From JBBRMY01 sp038230595 (GTDB lineage Bacteria; Bacteroidota; Ignavibacteria; Tepidaquicellales; Tepidaquicellaceae): a stretch of 30,486 nt of DNA. Both the position numbers and the translations under genes were made by a program. The stretch covers positions 1 through 30,486 of the forward strand of contig JBBRMY010000015.1 of the NCBI GenBank assembly GCA_038230595.1. Reading direction: 5' to 3'. Below, in pieces: positions 8,958 through 16,978 of this stretch (the first letter of the stretch is position 1; each line of letters begins with the position of its first letter). Under the pieces are notes generated by a model. That model was not told the origin of the DNA. It did no database searches and saw only the letters and a list, made by a program, of their open reading frames with translations.

Positions 8958-9449
8958 ATGAAAATAAAATTCCTAACCCTCGTTTTTATATTTACAGTTT
9001 CAATTGCATCTTCCTCCTTTGCACAATATAAGCCTATTGATAAAAAGAAAACTGATAATACTAACAGAACTACTGATAATCTTATTCTTGGAATCTTCAA
9101 TCCTAAGAATTTCACTATGAAGCACTCATTCGGACTTTCAATGATGAATTCTTCCTATGGGAATGTATCACTTGCCAGTTATACTAATTCAATGAATTAT
9201 AAATTCAGTGATAAGCTTAATATCAGCGCAGATGTTTCAATGCAGTATTCACCTTATGCATCAAGCAGTCTTGGAAAATCATACAGTACTGATCTGCAGA
9301 ACAGTCTTTCAGGAATATATCTTTCCAGAGCTTCTTTAGATTACAAGCTTTCTGATAATTCTTCAATAAAAGTTGAATTCAGAAATATGAATTCATATCA
9401 GAATGATTACTTTAATAACGTAAATTATAACCCTTTTTATAACAGATAA
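8958..9449 (+). CDS. Small exported protein, possibly outer-membrane beta-barrel-like
   Basis: 163 residues, not recognised as a named family. It begins with a clear signal peptide (MKIKFLTLVFIFTVSIASSSFAQ, cleavage after about residue 22). The mature part is rich in Ser, Asn, Tyr and alternating polar/hydrophobic residues, with segments such as MKHSFGLSMMNSSYG, MNYKFSDKLNISADVSMQYS and SLDYKLSDNSSIKVEFRNM that look like amphipathic beta-hairpins. It ends in an aromatic-containing tail (NPFYNR). No lipobox or T9SS domain is present. The transcript ends at a clear hairpin at 9472-9508. A periplasmic or outer-membrane location is inferred; function is unknown. Confidence 0.75.
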   Translation: MKIKFLTLVFIFTVSIASSSFAQYKPIDKKKTDNTNRTTDNLILGIFNPKNFTMKHSFGLSMMNSSYGNVSLASYTNSMNYKFSDKLNISADVSMQYSPYASSSLGKSYSTDLQNSLSGIYLSRASLDYKLSDNSSIKVEFRNMNSYQNDYFNNVNYNPFYNR

Positions 9450-9471
9450 TAAGAATTTATAAATATTATTG

Positions 9472-9508
9472 AAAAAAAGACCGGTTGGAAATCCAGCCGG
9501 TTTTTTTA
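9472..9508 (+). terminator. Rho-independent terminator
   Basis: CCGGTTGG (9481-9488) pairs with CCAGCCGG (9493-9500; one T-G pair) around a short AAAT loop, followed by seven T residues and preceded by an A-run. It follows the exported protein gene by about 30 nt. Confidence 0.88.
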
Positions 9509-9572
9509 TTATATAAAATTTATAGTTATATTTGTCCTTTATATTTTTTAAATTTCATTTATTTGAATTTAC

Positions 9573-10049
9573 TTGAATAAAACACTTCTCAATTACATAC
9601 TAAACGGCTTTATTATACTTCTGCTTGGATTGATAGTTTATCTTTCCTATTCTCTGATCACAAACGCTTCAAGATCTAAAAATCAGAATAAAAAAGAGAT
9701 TACAGATACATCGAAGACACCTATCACGAATCAGCCAAATCTGATGTCACAGATAGATGTTCAGAATGCAACTAATGAGTCAGGCATTGCATTAAAAATG
9801 ACGGAATATCTTCGATCTAAGGGATTTGATGTAGTTGAAATGGGAAATAATAAAATAAAAGATCTTGAGAACACCACAGTGATCGACAGGAAAGGCGACA
9901 GAAAAGCAGCAGAACGTCTGGCGCATACTCTGGGAATTCCTGATAAAAAAATAATTCAGCAGATAAATACATCATTATATTTAGAAGCAACTGTAGTAAT
10001 AGGTAAAGATTACAAGGATATAAAACCATTTAATGAAAAACAAAAATAA
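9573..10049 (+). CDS. Membrane-anchored LytR C-terminal (LytR_C) domain protein
   Basis: 158 residues. One N-terminal membrane segment (about 8-28, YILNGFIILLLGLIVYLSYS) is followed by a polar linker and a LytR_C domain (about 65-145), recognised by NESGIALKMTEYLRSKGFDV at the start and VIDRKGDRKAAERLAHTLGI and LEATVVIGKDY at the end. LytR_C domains occur at the end of cell-envelope attachment proteins or, as here, alone behind a membrane anchor. The start is TTG at 9573; no ATG precedes the membrane segment. Its stop is 5 nt from rsfS, making it the first gene of the 9573-12122 operon. The exact role is unknown. Confidence 0.82.
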   Translation: MNKTLLNYILNGFIILLLGLIVYLSYSLITNASRSKNQNKKEITDTSKTPITNQPNLMSQIDVQNATNESGIALKMTEYLRSKGFDVVEMGNNKIKDLENTTVIDRKGDRKAAERLAHTLGIPDKKIIQQINTSLYLEATVVIGKDYKDIKPFNEKQK

Positions 10050-10054
10050 TATAT

Positions 10055-10438
10055 ATGACATCTAAGCAGCTGGCAAAAAAAATATCGGATCTTTTTTTAG
10101 AAAAAAAGGGAATGGAGATAAGGATAATGGAATTAACAGGGCTGACAACTATGACCGATTACTTTGTTATCTGCACAGCGGGTTCTGATACTCAGGTAAA
10201 GGCACTTGCAGAACATGTTACAAAAGAAACAGATAACCTTGATGAGAGACCATGGCATAATGAGGGGCAGACAAATTTTAACTGGGTGCTGCTGGATTTT
10301 GTGAATGTCGTTGCGCATATTTTTCTTCCTGAAACAAGAAAATTTTATAATCTTGAAGGGCTTTGGGCAGACGCAAAAATTACTGAAGTAGTCGATAAGC
10401 CAACACCTGCACCTAAAATTGCAAAAAGTAAAAAATAA
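10055..10438 (+). CDS. rsfS: Ribosomal silencing factor RsfS
   Basis: 127 residues with a complete RsfS/Iojap domain, a small protein that binds uL14 on the large ribosomal subunit and blocks subunit joining when nutrients are scarce. Family signatures are TTMTDYFVICTAGSDTQVKA (about 29-48), RPWHNEGQ and VLLDFVNVVAHIFLPETRKFYNLEGLW (about 78-104). A short Lys/Pro-rich tail after residue 112 (TPAPKIAKSKK) is additional. ATG start; it lies 5 nt after the LytR_C gene and 9 nt before pdxA. A LytR_C-type gene upstream of rsfS is an arrangement also known in other bacteria. Confidence 0.95.
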   Translation: MTSKQLAKKISDLFLEKKGMEIRIMELTGLTTMTDYFVICTAGSDTQVKALAEHVTKETDNLDERPWHNEGQTNFNWVLLDFVNVVAHIFLPETRKFYNLEGLWADAKITEVVDKPTPAPKIAKSKK

Positions 10439-10447
10439 TTTTTTAGT

Positions 10448-11470
10448 TTGATAAAGCTCAGATCAGCAGCTAAAAGGATTTCGTTAGCAAAGGTAAAAAA
10501 TACTTTACCGCGCCTTCTTATTACCATTGGTGATCCAAATGGAATCGGTCCGGAAATTATTTTAAAGATATTTAACGATAAGAAATTTATCAAAGAATAT
10601 GATCTAAAAGTTGTCGGAAGCAAGTATATACTCGATTATTATGCCAATATTTTTAATCTGAATGAGGTGAGTTCAGACAGGATAATTGAAGTCACTATTC
10701 CTCAGTCATTTAAGGTGAAAGTAGGAGAGACGGATAAGGCTGCAGGCAAGCATTCAGGTGATTCGATAAAAACAGCTGCGAACATGTGCTTGAAAAGGGA
10801 AGCTGATGCAATGATAACAATGCCGATCTCAAAAGAATCTTTTAACCTTGGCGGATATAAATATCCGGGGCATACAGAAATGGTTACAGAGATCTCCGGC
10901 ACTTCAAACAGCGCAATGATTCTTTATTCAAAAAAGCTTATCGTTTCATTAGCCACTACTCATATTGCTATCGAGAAAGTCTCTGCAAAGATCACAAAGA
11001 ACAAGCTCATCGAAAAGCTGATCATAATTAATAATTCTCTCGTTGCAGATTTTAAGATACAAAAGCCGTCTATAGCAGTTCTTGGATTAAATCCGCACAG
11101 CGGTGACGGCGGGCTTATGGGAAAAGAAGAAGCTGATGTTATCATTCCTGTTATAAATGAAATGAAGCAGGCTGGATTTAATATTTCGGGACCATATCCG
11201 TCTGATGGCTTTTTTGCTTTAAAAAAATATAAAGAGTTTGATATAGTGTTTGCAATGTATCATGATCAGGGACTTATACCTTTTAAAATGGTGTCATTTG
11301 AAAAAGGAGTAAATTATACAGCAGGGTTGAAATTCATTAGAACTTCTCCTGATCATGGAACAGCTTTTAATATAGCAGGTAAAGGTAAAGCAGATACTTT
11401 AAGCTCTGTCTGCGCAATTAAGCTGGCTGATACACTTGCCAGGAACAGGATATATGATAGAATTCCATAA
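10448..11470 (+). CDS. pdxA: 4-hydroxythreonine-4-phosphate dehydrogenase (vitamin B6 synthesis)
   Basis: 340 residues. PdxA oxidises 4-phosphohydroxy-L-threonine with NAD(P) in the DXP-dependent pyridoxal phosphate pathway. The sequence has GDPNGIGPE (28-36), the GHTEM motif (His142), and three metal-binding histidines at 172 (TTHIAI), 217 (NPHSGDGG) and 272 (MYHDQGLIPFK); their spacing of 45 and 55 residues is that of the characterised enzyme. C-terminal RTSPDHGTAFNIAGKGKAD is also conserved. The TTG start at 10448 gives a basic N-terminal extension of about 20 residues before PRLLITIGDP; there is no better start close to that core. Its end overlaps the FtsE-like gene by 17 nt. Confidence 0.95.
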   Translation: MIKLRSAAKRISLAKVKNTLPRLLITIGDPNGIGPEIILKIFNDKKFIKEYDLKVVGSKYILDYYANIFNLNEVSSDRIIEVTIPQSFKVKVGETDKAAGKHSGDSIKTAANMCLKREADAMITMPISKESFNLGGYKYPGHTEMVTEISGTSNSAMILYSKKLIVSLATTHIAIEKVSAKITKNKLIEKLIIINNSLVADFKIQKPSIAVLGLNPHSGDGGLMGKEEADVIIPVINEMKQAGFNISGPYPSDGFFALKKYKEFDIVFAMYHDQGLIPFKMVSFEKGVNYTAGLKFIRTSPDHGTAFNIAGKGKADTLSSVCAIKLADTLARNRIYDRIP

Positions 11471-12122
11471 TGTTACTTTCGGTTATCAGAACAAAAAGAT
11501 ATTTGAAGGTCTTGACCTGAAAATAAGTAATGGTGAATTTATTTTTCTTGTCGGAGAAAGCGGAATAGGAAAGAGCACTCTGCTGAAGATGATGTATCTT
11601 GAGCTTTTTCCGCAAAAAGGATTTTTGACAGTTGATAACCAGAGTACAACCGGCCTCGATAGAAAAAATATTCCATTCATTAGGAGAAAGATCGGAATAG
11701 TTTTCCAGGATTTTAAAATATTGTATGACAGAAATGTTTTTGAGAATGCAGCTATCCCGCTTTACATTGCCGGCAGAAGAAAAGAATACATTAAGAAAAA
11801 AGTATATGATGTGCTTTCAAAGGTAGGATTGATAGATAAAGTTAATGATATGGCATTTGATCTTTCAGGCGGTGAGCAGCAACGACTTGCTATAGCGAGG
11901 GCTATAATAAATGATCCTTTGATACTGATCGCAGATGAGCCTACAGGAAATCTTGATCCGTTTGTTTCAGTCGAGATCATTAAGCTTTTAAATGAAATTA
12001 ATTTATTCGGAACTGCTGTAGTTATTTCAACTCATAATTTCGACATTGTAAGAAAAATGAAGGATAAAAGGATCGTGCAGATTAAAGATAAAAAACTTTA
12101 CGAGGTGAAGCTGAAAAGTTAA
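11454..12122 (+). CDS. FtsE-like ABC transporter ATP-binding protein
   Basis: 222 residues, a single ABC ATPase domain of FtsE length. Walker A is GESGIGKST (34-42), the Q-loop is VFQDFKILYDRNVFENAA, the signature is LSGGEQQRLAIARAI, and Walker B is LILIADEPTGNLD, with a His switch in VISTHNFDIV. The N-terminal IEFHNVTFGY and the DFKIL...NV.ENVA pattern resemble FtsE, which works with the membrane protein FtsX to control peptidoglycan hydrolases; no ftsX is present here, so assignment against LolD-like exporters is open. I choose ATG 11454 because AGGAACAGGA lies just upstream and the in-frame TTG at 11436 only adds six unlikely residues. The start lies inside the end of pdxA. Confidence 0.85.
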   Translation: MIEFHNVTFGYQNKKIFEGLDLKISNGEFIFLVGESGIGKSTLLKMMYLELFPQKGFLTVDNQSTTGLDRKNIPFIRRKIGIVFQDFKILYDRNVFENAAIPLYIAGRRKEYIKKKVYDVLSKVGLIDKVNDMAFDLSGGEQQRLAIARAIINDPLILIADEPTGNLDPFVSVEIIKLLNEINLFGTAVVISTHNFDIVRKMKDKRIVQIKDKKLYEVKLKS

Positions 12123-12181
12123 TGGTTATTCATTTTTATTATTCTCCCGATAAATTAACAAAATAATTAATATTCTTAAAA

Positions 12182-12463
12182 ATGTTAGAAATAGAAAAAA
12201 AACTCAGTCAGATCAAACCGGAAATTAAGGAAAAATTTCAGGTTTCTAAGTTAGGTTACTTTGGCTCTTATGTTACCGGACTTCAAACTTCTGAAAGCGA
12301 TTTGGATCTATTGGTAGAGTTTTCTGAACCGATTGGATGGAAATTCTTTACTTTGGAAAAGTATCTTGAAAATGCGCTTGGATTACGTATTGATCTAGTA
12401 ACCCAAAGCGCTATAAAGAGGCAATACAAAGATCAAATATTAAAACAAGTTAAGTATATTTGA
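12182..12463 (+). CDS. mntA: MntA-type nucleotidyltransferase antitoxin (MNT domain)
   Basis: 93 residues, a minimal nucleotidyltransferase. The catalytic pattern GSx10DxD is intact: Gly28-Ser29, then Asp40 and Asp42 (GSYVTG...SDLDLLVEF), with a third Asp71 in LRIDLVTQ. In characterised MntA/HepT (type VII) systems the MNT protein inactivates its HEPN partner by adding AMP units to a tyrosine in the toxin's active site. Its TGA overlaps the TTG start of the downstream HEPN gene. ATG start, 59 nt after the FtsE-like gene. All catalytic residues are present, so it looks functional. Confidence 0.92.
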   Translation: MLEIEKKLSQIKPEIKEKFQVSKLGYFGSYVTGLQTSESDLDLLVEFSEPIGWKFFTLEKYLENALGLRIDLVTQSAIKRQYKDQILKQVKYI

Positions 12464-12822
12464 AAGACGGAGAAAGAAATATTATAATATATCTGGAAGA
12501 TATCATTGATTCTGCTAATAAAATTTCAGAATATACCAAAATATTAACGTATGAAGACTTCATTATTGATAATAAAACAATTGATGCTGTTATAAGAAAT
12601 TTTGAAATAATAGGTGAAGCAACTAAAAATCTTCCTAATGATTTTAAAAATAAATATACAATGATTCCATGGGAAGAAATGTACAGATTTAGAAATATAA
12701 TACTACATGAATATTTTGGAATCGATTATAGTATAGTATGGAAAATTGTAACAGAAGAGCTGCCAAAAAATTTAATAGATCTTTTAAAAATTAAAAATAC
12801 TGAGAGCGGAAGTACAATTTAG
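12460..12822 (+). CDS. hepT: HepT-type HEPN ribonuclease toxin
   Basis: 120 residues, all-helical HEPN domain of the DUF86/HepT family. The RNase motif Rx4HxY is complete as Arg78, His83 and Tyr85 in RNIILHEY. In studied HepT toxins the Arg and His cleave RNA (often tRNA) and the Tyr is the site AMPylated by MntA. Conserved IRNFEIIGEATKNLP lies at about 45-59. The start is TTG at 12460, overlapping the antitoxin stop by 4 nt, so translation is probably coupled. It is followed by a strong terminator. This is a standard chromosomal type VII toxin-antitoxin pair; the target RNA here is not known. Confidence 0.92.
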   Translation: MKDGERNIIIYLEDIIDSANKISEYTKILTYEDFIIDNKTIDAVIRNFEIIGEATKNLPNDFKNKYTMIPWEEMYRFRNIILHEYFGIDYSIVWKIVTEELPKNLIDLLKIKNTESGSTI

Positions 12823-12860
12823 CTGTGTAGGAGATACTGATAACACATTTTAAAGTATAT

Positions 12861-12894
12861 AAAAAAAAGGGATGCTATGCATCCCTTTTTTATT
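12861..12894. terminator. Bidirectional rho-independent terminator after hepT
   Basis: GGGATGC (12869-12875) and GCATCCC (12879-12885) form a perfect stem with a three-base loop, flanked by eight A residues and a T-run. It separates hepT (plus) from the convergent TPR gene (minus). Confidence 0.92.
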
Positions 12895-12902
12895 TTTAAA
12901 AC

Positions 12903-12926
12903 GTTCCGAAGCCGGGGCATCGGAAC
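12903..12926. repeat. Short GC-rich palindrome (family B)
   Basis: GTTCCGA (12903-12909) is the exact inverted repeat of TCGGAAC (12920-12926). After an A-A mismatch the inner GCC/GGC also pair, so 10 of 11 arm positions form a hairpin with a 2-nt loop. It is GC-rich against AT-rich surroundings, has no T-tract and is separate from the terminator just before it. It lies 15 nt beyond the stop of the TPR gene. It is probably a dispersed palindromic element; only one copy is in the window. Confidence 0.6.
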
Positions 12927-12940
12927 AAGAATCGGTGACT

Positions 12941-14350
12941 TTATCTGCTAACTAAAAACTTAATTACTCTTTCCCAGTCTTTGCTAAGATCAAATTCAAA
13001 TCTATCTGCAGGGCTGAGTTCAAATGCTCTCTCAAGCATTTCCTTTGCAGAATCTGAATCACCATGAAGAATATTTATCTTAGCTTTTTCATAGTATGGT
13101 TCAGCCCATTTTGCATTATACTTTATTGCTTTGTTTAGTTCTGTTAAAGCTTCATTATAATATTTTGCATCTATCAGGCAGCATCCAAGATCATAATATG
13201 CTTCATAATTTTCAGGTTCAAGCTTTACAACCATTTCATAACTGTTGATAGCATCATCAAGTCTTCCTAAAGCAAATTCAGCATCTCCTTTTAGATACCA
13301 GATCTCTGAATAATCCTTACAAAGGATCAGCGCTGACCGGAAATCATTAATTGACTTCTCGTATTCATTCTGATTAAAATAACAGTTTCCTCTTCCGTAG
13401 TAAGATTCGTAATTGTGATGATCAATTCTTATCGCTTCAGTAAAAAATTTAATTCCTTCTTCGTACTCTCCAAGCTCTTCGTAAGCATTTCCGATATTAT
13501 GAAGTGAAAAAGCATCATCACTTTTATATTTTAATGCAGTTTCATAGTAATCAATAGCCTTGTACAATCTTCCGATCGATGCATAAGCATTTCCGCAGTT
13601 ATACCATGCAGGAGAGAAGTTCTCTTTCAGTGCTATGCACATTTCATAATTCTCAATAGCCTTGAGAAATCTTCCCATTCTGTTAAGAACGATTCCCTTA
13701 TTATACCATGCATTATAATTAGAAGGTGAAAGCTCAATATGCTTATCATAAGCAAGAATTGATTCTTCCAGCATATCTAAAAAATCATAACAGTATCCAA
13801 GCTCATAATATGCATCCTTGCTTTCGGAGTCAAACTTAATAACTCTTTCGAAGCAATCGCAGGCTTCGGTAAATTTTTCCAGCTTTTCAAAAGTAAGACC
13901 AAGATTGAATAAAGCATCCACGTTATCCGGTTCCAGATCTAAAGCGAACTGAAAGCTTTCAACTGCTTTTTCAAACTGCTCGAAATTATCTAAAGTAATG
14001 CCCTTATTGATGTATAATTCTATGTCGGTGGGATTTAAAACTATCGCTTTGTCAAAAAATTCAATTGCATCCTCAAATTTACCAAGTGAATCAAGTATTA
14101 AAGCTTTTTTAAGCCAGGCATCAGTAGAGTAAGGATAAATATCAAGAAGAACGTTAACATAACTTAAAGCTTTTTCAAAATCATTATTATCAAAATAAAA
14201 ATTTATTATTTCTTCAAGAGATTCAGAGTCAAGATTTCTTTCTGAATCCTGCTCTAATCTTAATATTTTTTTTAGCTGATCTTCCTTTTTTCTTCCGCCT
14301 TGCAGCTCATCATTTTCACCCAGGAAATCGAGGTCATCGAAGTTATCCAA
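12941..14350 (-). CDS. Cytosolic tetratricopeptide-repeat (TPR) protein
   Basis: 469 residues. After an acidic N-terminus (MDNFDDLDFLGENDELQ) come about eleven to twelve consecutive 34-residue TPR units from about residue 60 to the end, recognisable by recurrent AWYNKG/YYELG, GRF..AI.NYE and L.P.N motifs. TPR arrays are helical protein-binding scaffolds; no enzymatic domain, signal peptide or membrane segment is present. The start is TTG at 14350, supported by a good Shine-Dalgarno (AAAGGAGAT, 14355-14363) at normal spacing; no ATG fits. Similar acidic TPR proteins are common in Bacteroidota but the partner is unknown. Confidence 0.88.
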   Translation of the reverse strand: MDNFDDLDFLGENDELQGGRKKEDQLKKILRLEQDSERNLDSESLEEIINFYFDNNDFEKALSYVNVLLDIYPYSTDAWLKKALILDSLGKFEDAIEFFDKAIVLNPTDIELYINKGITLDNFEQFEKAVESFQFALDLEPDNVDALFNLGLTFEKLEKFTEACDCFERVIKFDSESKDAYYELGYCYDFLDMLEESILAYDKHIELSPSNYNAWYNKGIVLNRMGRFLKAIENYEMCIALKENFSPAWYNCGNAYASIGRLYKAIDYYETALKYKSDDAFSLHNIGNAYEELGEYEEGIKFFTEAIRIDHHNYESYYGRGNCYFNQNEYEKSINDFRSALILCKDYSEIWYLKGDAEFALGRLDDAINSYEMVVKLEPENYEAYYDLGCCLIDAKYYNEALTELNKAIKYNAKWAEPYYEKAKINILHGDSDSAKEMLERAFELSPADRFEFDLSKDWERVIKFLVSR

Positions 14351-14354
14351 TTTT

Positions 14355-14363
14355 ATCTCCTTT
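14355..14363 (-). promoter_or_regulatory. Shine-Dalgarno that sets a TTG start
   Basis: On the minus strand AAAGGAGAT lies 4 nt before the TTG of the TPR gene. It is one of the few strong ribosome-binding sites in the window and shows that TTG is used as a true start. Confidence 0.75.
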
Positions 14364-14556
14364 GTTAATTACGCTAATAAATTAGATAAATATGCTGTCT
14401 AAGTCAAGTAATTATTAGAAATTGCATTGCGCGAATTAAGTGTTTTTCAGTGGTAAATTTAACTATTCATCTGAATAATTTTGTTTTGCAGATAATAAAT
14501 TTTTTAACTCAAAAAAATGATTATATATGCCTATTTTAGCTAAACTAATTTAATTT

Positions 14557-15396
14557 ATGGCTGCTAATTTCAAATCTTATCTTCCAAAAGGAACCAAGTT
14601 TAAAAATATTTTATATAAAAAAACTGATTACAAAGCTACTATTACAATTAATCGTGAAAAAAAATTAAACTGTCTCGATCTTCTCACAATCAATGAGCTT
14701 ACAAATGCTTTCAAAGACGCAGCATGGGATGATAACATTGCAGTCATAGTTCTGACCGGCGCAGGAAGACGGGCTTTCTCTTCAGGTGCTGATCTTGATG
14801 AGCAGCAAAAATGCTTTATTGGTAAGCCGAATGATTATTATAAATGGATGTATGAATTCATTCAGCTTCATGAAGTGATGAGAAATGTAGGTAAGCCGAC
14901 AATTGCGAGACTTAACGGAATGGTTGTAGGCGGCGGTAACGAATTGAACATGAGCTGCGATCTTGCAATAGCAGCTGATCATATTATTATACGGCAGGTT
15001 GGAGCAGCAAGAGGAAGCGTAGCAGCAGCAGGAGCTACTCAATTCCTTCCGATATTAGTTGGAGATAGAAGAGCAAGAGAGATCTTATTTCTGTGTGAAG
15101 AAATACCGGCTGCAAAAGCTCTCGACTGGGGACTTATTAATAAGGTTGTTCCGTATGAAGACCTGGATGCATCAGTTGATGAAATGGCAGAGAAATTATT
15201 TAATAAGCTTCCTGAGTGTATAAGATATGCAAAGCAGCAGCTTAATTTCTGGAGAGATCTTTCATGGCACACAACTATTGGTCATGCGCGCGACTGGCTT
15301 TCAATACATAATAATTCTGCTGAAGTAAAAGAAGGGATTACAGCTTTTAACGAAAAAAGAAAGATCAATTATAAGAAGATAAGAGGAAAGAAGTAA
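14557..15396 (+). CDS. Enoyl-CoA hydratase/isomerase (crotonase) family protein
   Basis: 279 residues with the crotonase fold. The oxyanion-hole segments are visible as GAGRRAFSSGADLDEQ (68-83) and GMVVGGGNELNMSCDLAIAAD (121-141). Glu129 corresponds to the first catalytic glutamate of enoyl-CoA hydratase. At the second position (normally Glu in PE...PG.GGTQ) the aligned residue is Gly149 and the loop reads ARGSVAAAGATQFLP, so simple hydratase activity is doubtful; an isomerase, lyase or hydrolase of the superfamily is equally possible. The N-terminus (MAANFKSYLPKGTKFKN) is longer than usual, and the tail (SWHTTIGHARDWLSIHNNS) is intact. It starts at ATG and is convergent with the Ppx/GppA gene, 4 nt apart, with no terminator hairpin between them. 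Confidence 0.85.
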   Translation: MAANFKSYLPKGTKFKNILYKKTDYKATITINREKKLNCLDLLTINELTNAFKDAAWDDNIAVIVLTGAGRRAFSSGADLDEQQKCFIGKPNDYYKWMYEFIQLHEVMRNVGKPTIARLNGMVVGGGNELNMSCDLAIAADHIIIRQVGAARGSVAAAGATQFLPILVGDRRAREILFLCEEIPAAKALDWGLINKVVPYEDLDASVDEMAEKLFNKLPECIRYAKQQLNFWRDLSWHTTIGHARDWLSIHNNSAEVKEGITAFNEKRKINYKKIRGKK

Positions 15397-15400
15397 TTTT

Positions 15401-16969
15401 TCAGCTCTTCACAACAACTTTAACCCCAAAGCTTTCTTCAAAAAGACCTTTACGGATCCCAACTCCCCATATTTCGAGAGAAGGATCGAAATTATTTTTT
15501 AATTTCATTTTAATAATAATATCATTCCCGCTTTTTTCGAATTCAAGATCTTTCACACCTGAACTATGACTCCTGTCAAATGCATCACCAACCCGGAGTA
15601 TACCGGATAATTTTTTTACAATCTCCCTGTCCTCAGTATTCAGCTTAGCATAGCCTTCATGTTTTATTTTCGGATGAGATTTTCTGTGATACCTTGCAAC
15701 GTTTGCAATAATTTCTATTTCCCTGTCATTAAATCCTAAAAGCTTCTGTGAATTCCTTATCAGATAATATGAATGCTTATGATGATTTGAATGTGAAATA
15801 TAATATCCTATATCATGTAAAAGGGAAGCTGCTTCCAGATATTCTTCATCCTGTCCGCTAAGTTCGCCACTCTCTTTCATGAAATTATAGATGAGTGACG
15901 AAAGGAATTTTACATGCTGAGAGTGCTTGCTTTCATAGTTAACGCTTTCTGCAAGATGAAGAACGCTTTTATATCTTACATCATTCAAATGGATAGGAAG
16001 TTCGGAATCATCTATGTTTGCAAGTGTATCCAGCAATAAACCTTCTCTTAAAGCAAAGTTGGAAACGGTCATCTGTTTTAAACTTATTTCTTCAAATATC
16101 TGCTCCAGTATAAGTCCTCCGGCAACTATAATATCTGCTCGTTTTGGATCAAGGCCGGTTATTTTCTGTCTGTCTGAAGTTGTCTTAGCTTTTAATATTT
16201 TTTTAAGAGCGCTTTCAAGATCATTTTTGTTGAATTTAAAATTATTTATCTGCAGCTCATCAAATTCGCTATTCTCTTTTGCGCTCATAATTATTGAAGC
16301 GATATTGCTTATTGTTCCTGAAGTTCCTATAACCATATCATAACTTCTTTCATTAAGCTCCCTTACTGCCTGGGTAAGAGCACCCTTCACAAATAGCCTT
16401 GCTTCATCTATATCATTTTCTTTCAGCTTATATTTCTCTCCACTTTCAGCATCTTCAGAAAAGAACCTTTGCGTTAATCTTACAGCACCTATCTTAAGGC
16501 TGTTAGCATATTTAATATCACCTTTTTTACCTATAAGAAATTCAGTGCTGCCTCCGCCGATATCAACAAGAAGGATTTTTTTATCAAAAATTTCCAGTGC
16601 CTGCATAACACCCAGATAGATAAGGCGGGCTTCTTCGTACCCTGATATAACTTCTATTTTAATTCCGGTTTCCGCATAAACTCTCTGAATGAACTCATCT
16701 TTATTCAGTGCTTCTCTTGTAGCACTCGTTGCAACAGCTCTGATGGGGGCATTATATGTATCGCAAATCATCTTAAATCTCTTTAATGCAGCAACACCTC
16801 TTTCAATAGCATCTTGCTTAAGATATTTCATATCGTTAAGGCTATTGCTCAGGCGGATAACTTCTTTATCCTTAGTTAGAATAGTAAAAGGCTTTGCTTT
16901 ATCATACTTTGCAATGACAAGATGAAATGAATTAGTACCTATATCGATCGCAGCTAAAACTTTTTCCAT
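15401..16969 (-). CDS. Ppx/GppA-family phosphatase with C-terminal HD domain
   Basis: 522 residues, the long two-part form of exopolyphosphatase/pppGpp phosphohydrolase. The N-terminal ASKHA-fold half has phosphate-binding motifs DIGTNSFHLVIA (9-20) and VDIGGGSTEFLIG (135-147), with GTSGTISNIASI later. The C-terminal half is an HD-type domain with LLHDIGYYISHSNHHKH (His385-Asp386) and YHRKSHP. These enzymes cleave phosphate from polyphosphate chains or from pppGpp; the sequence does not decide which. ATG start, 9 nt after the glycosyltransferase, as the last gene of the long minus-strand run. Confidence 0.9.
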   Translation of the reverse strand: MEKVLAAIDIGTNSFHLVIAKYDKAKPFTILTKDKEVIRLSNSLNDMKYLKQDAIERGVAALKRFKMICDTYNAPIRAVATSATREALNKDEFIQRVYAETGIKIEVISGYEEARLIYLGVMQALEIFDKKILLVDIGGGSTEFLIGKKGDIKYANSLKIGAVRLTQRFFSEDAESGEKYKLKENDIDEARLFVKGALTQAVRELNERSYDMVIGTSGTISNIASIIMSAKENSEFDELQINNFKFNKNDLESALKKILKAKTTSDRQKITGLDPKRADIIVAGGLILEQIFEEISLKQMTVSNFALREGLLLDTLANIDDSELPIHLNDVRYKSVLHLAESVNYESKHSQHVKFLSSLIYNFMKESGELSGQDEEYLEAASLLHDIGYYISHSNHHKHSYYLIRNSQKLLGFNDREIEIIANVARYHRKSHPKIKHEGYAKLNTEDREIVKKLSGILRVGDAFDRSHSSGVKDLEFEKSGNDIIIKMKLKNNFDPSLEIWGVGIRKGLFEESFGVKVVVKS

Positions 16970-16978
16970 TAAGATTTA

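Noticed and set aside
13000..14300. Regular repeats in the TPR gene as a possible CRISPR-like array
   Set aside because: The periodicity is about 102 nt, equal to 34 codons, and the repeats are divergent at DNA level: these are protein repeats.
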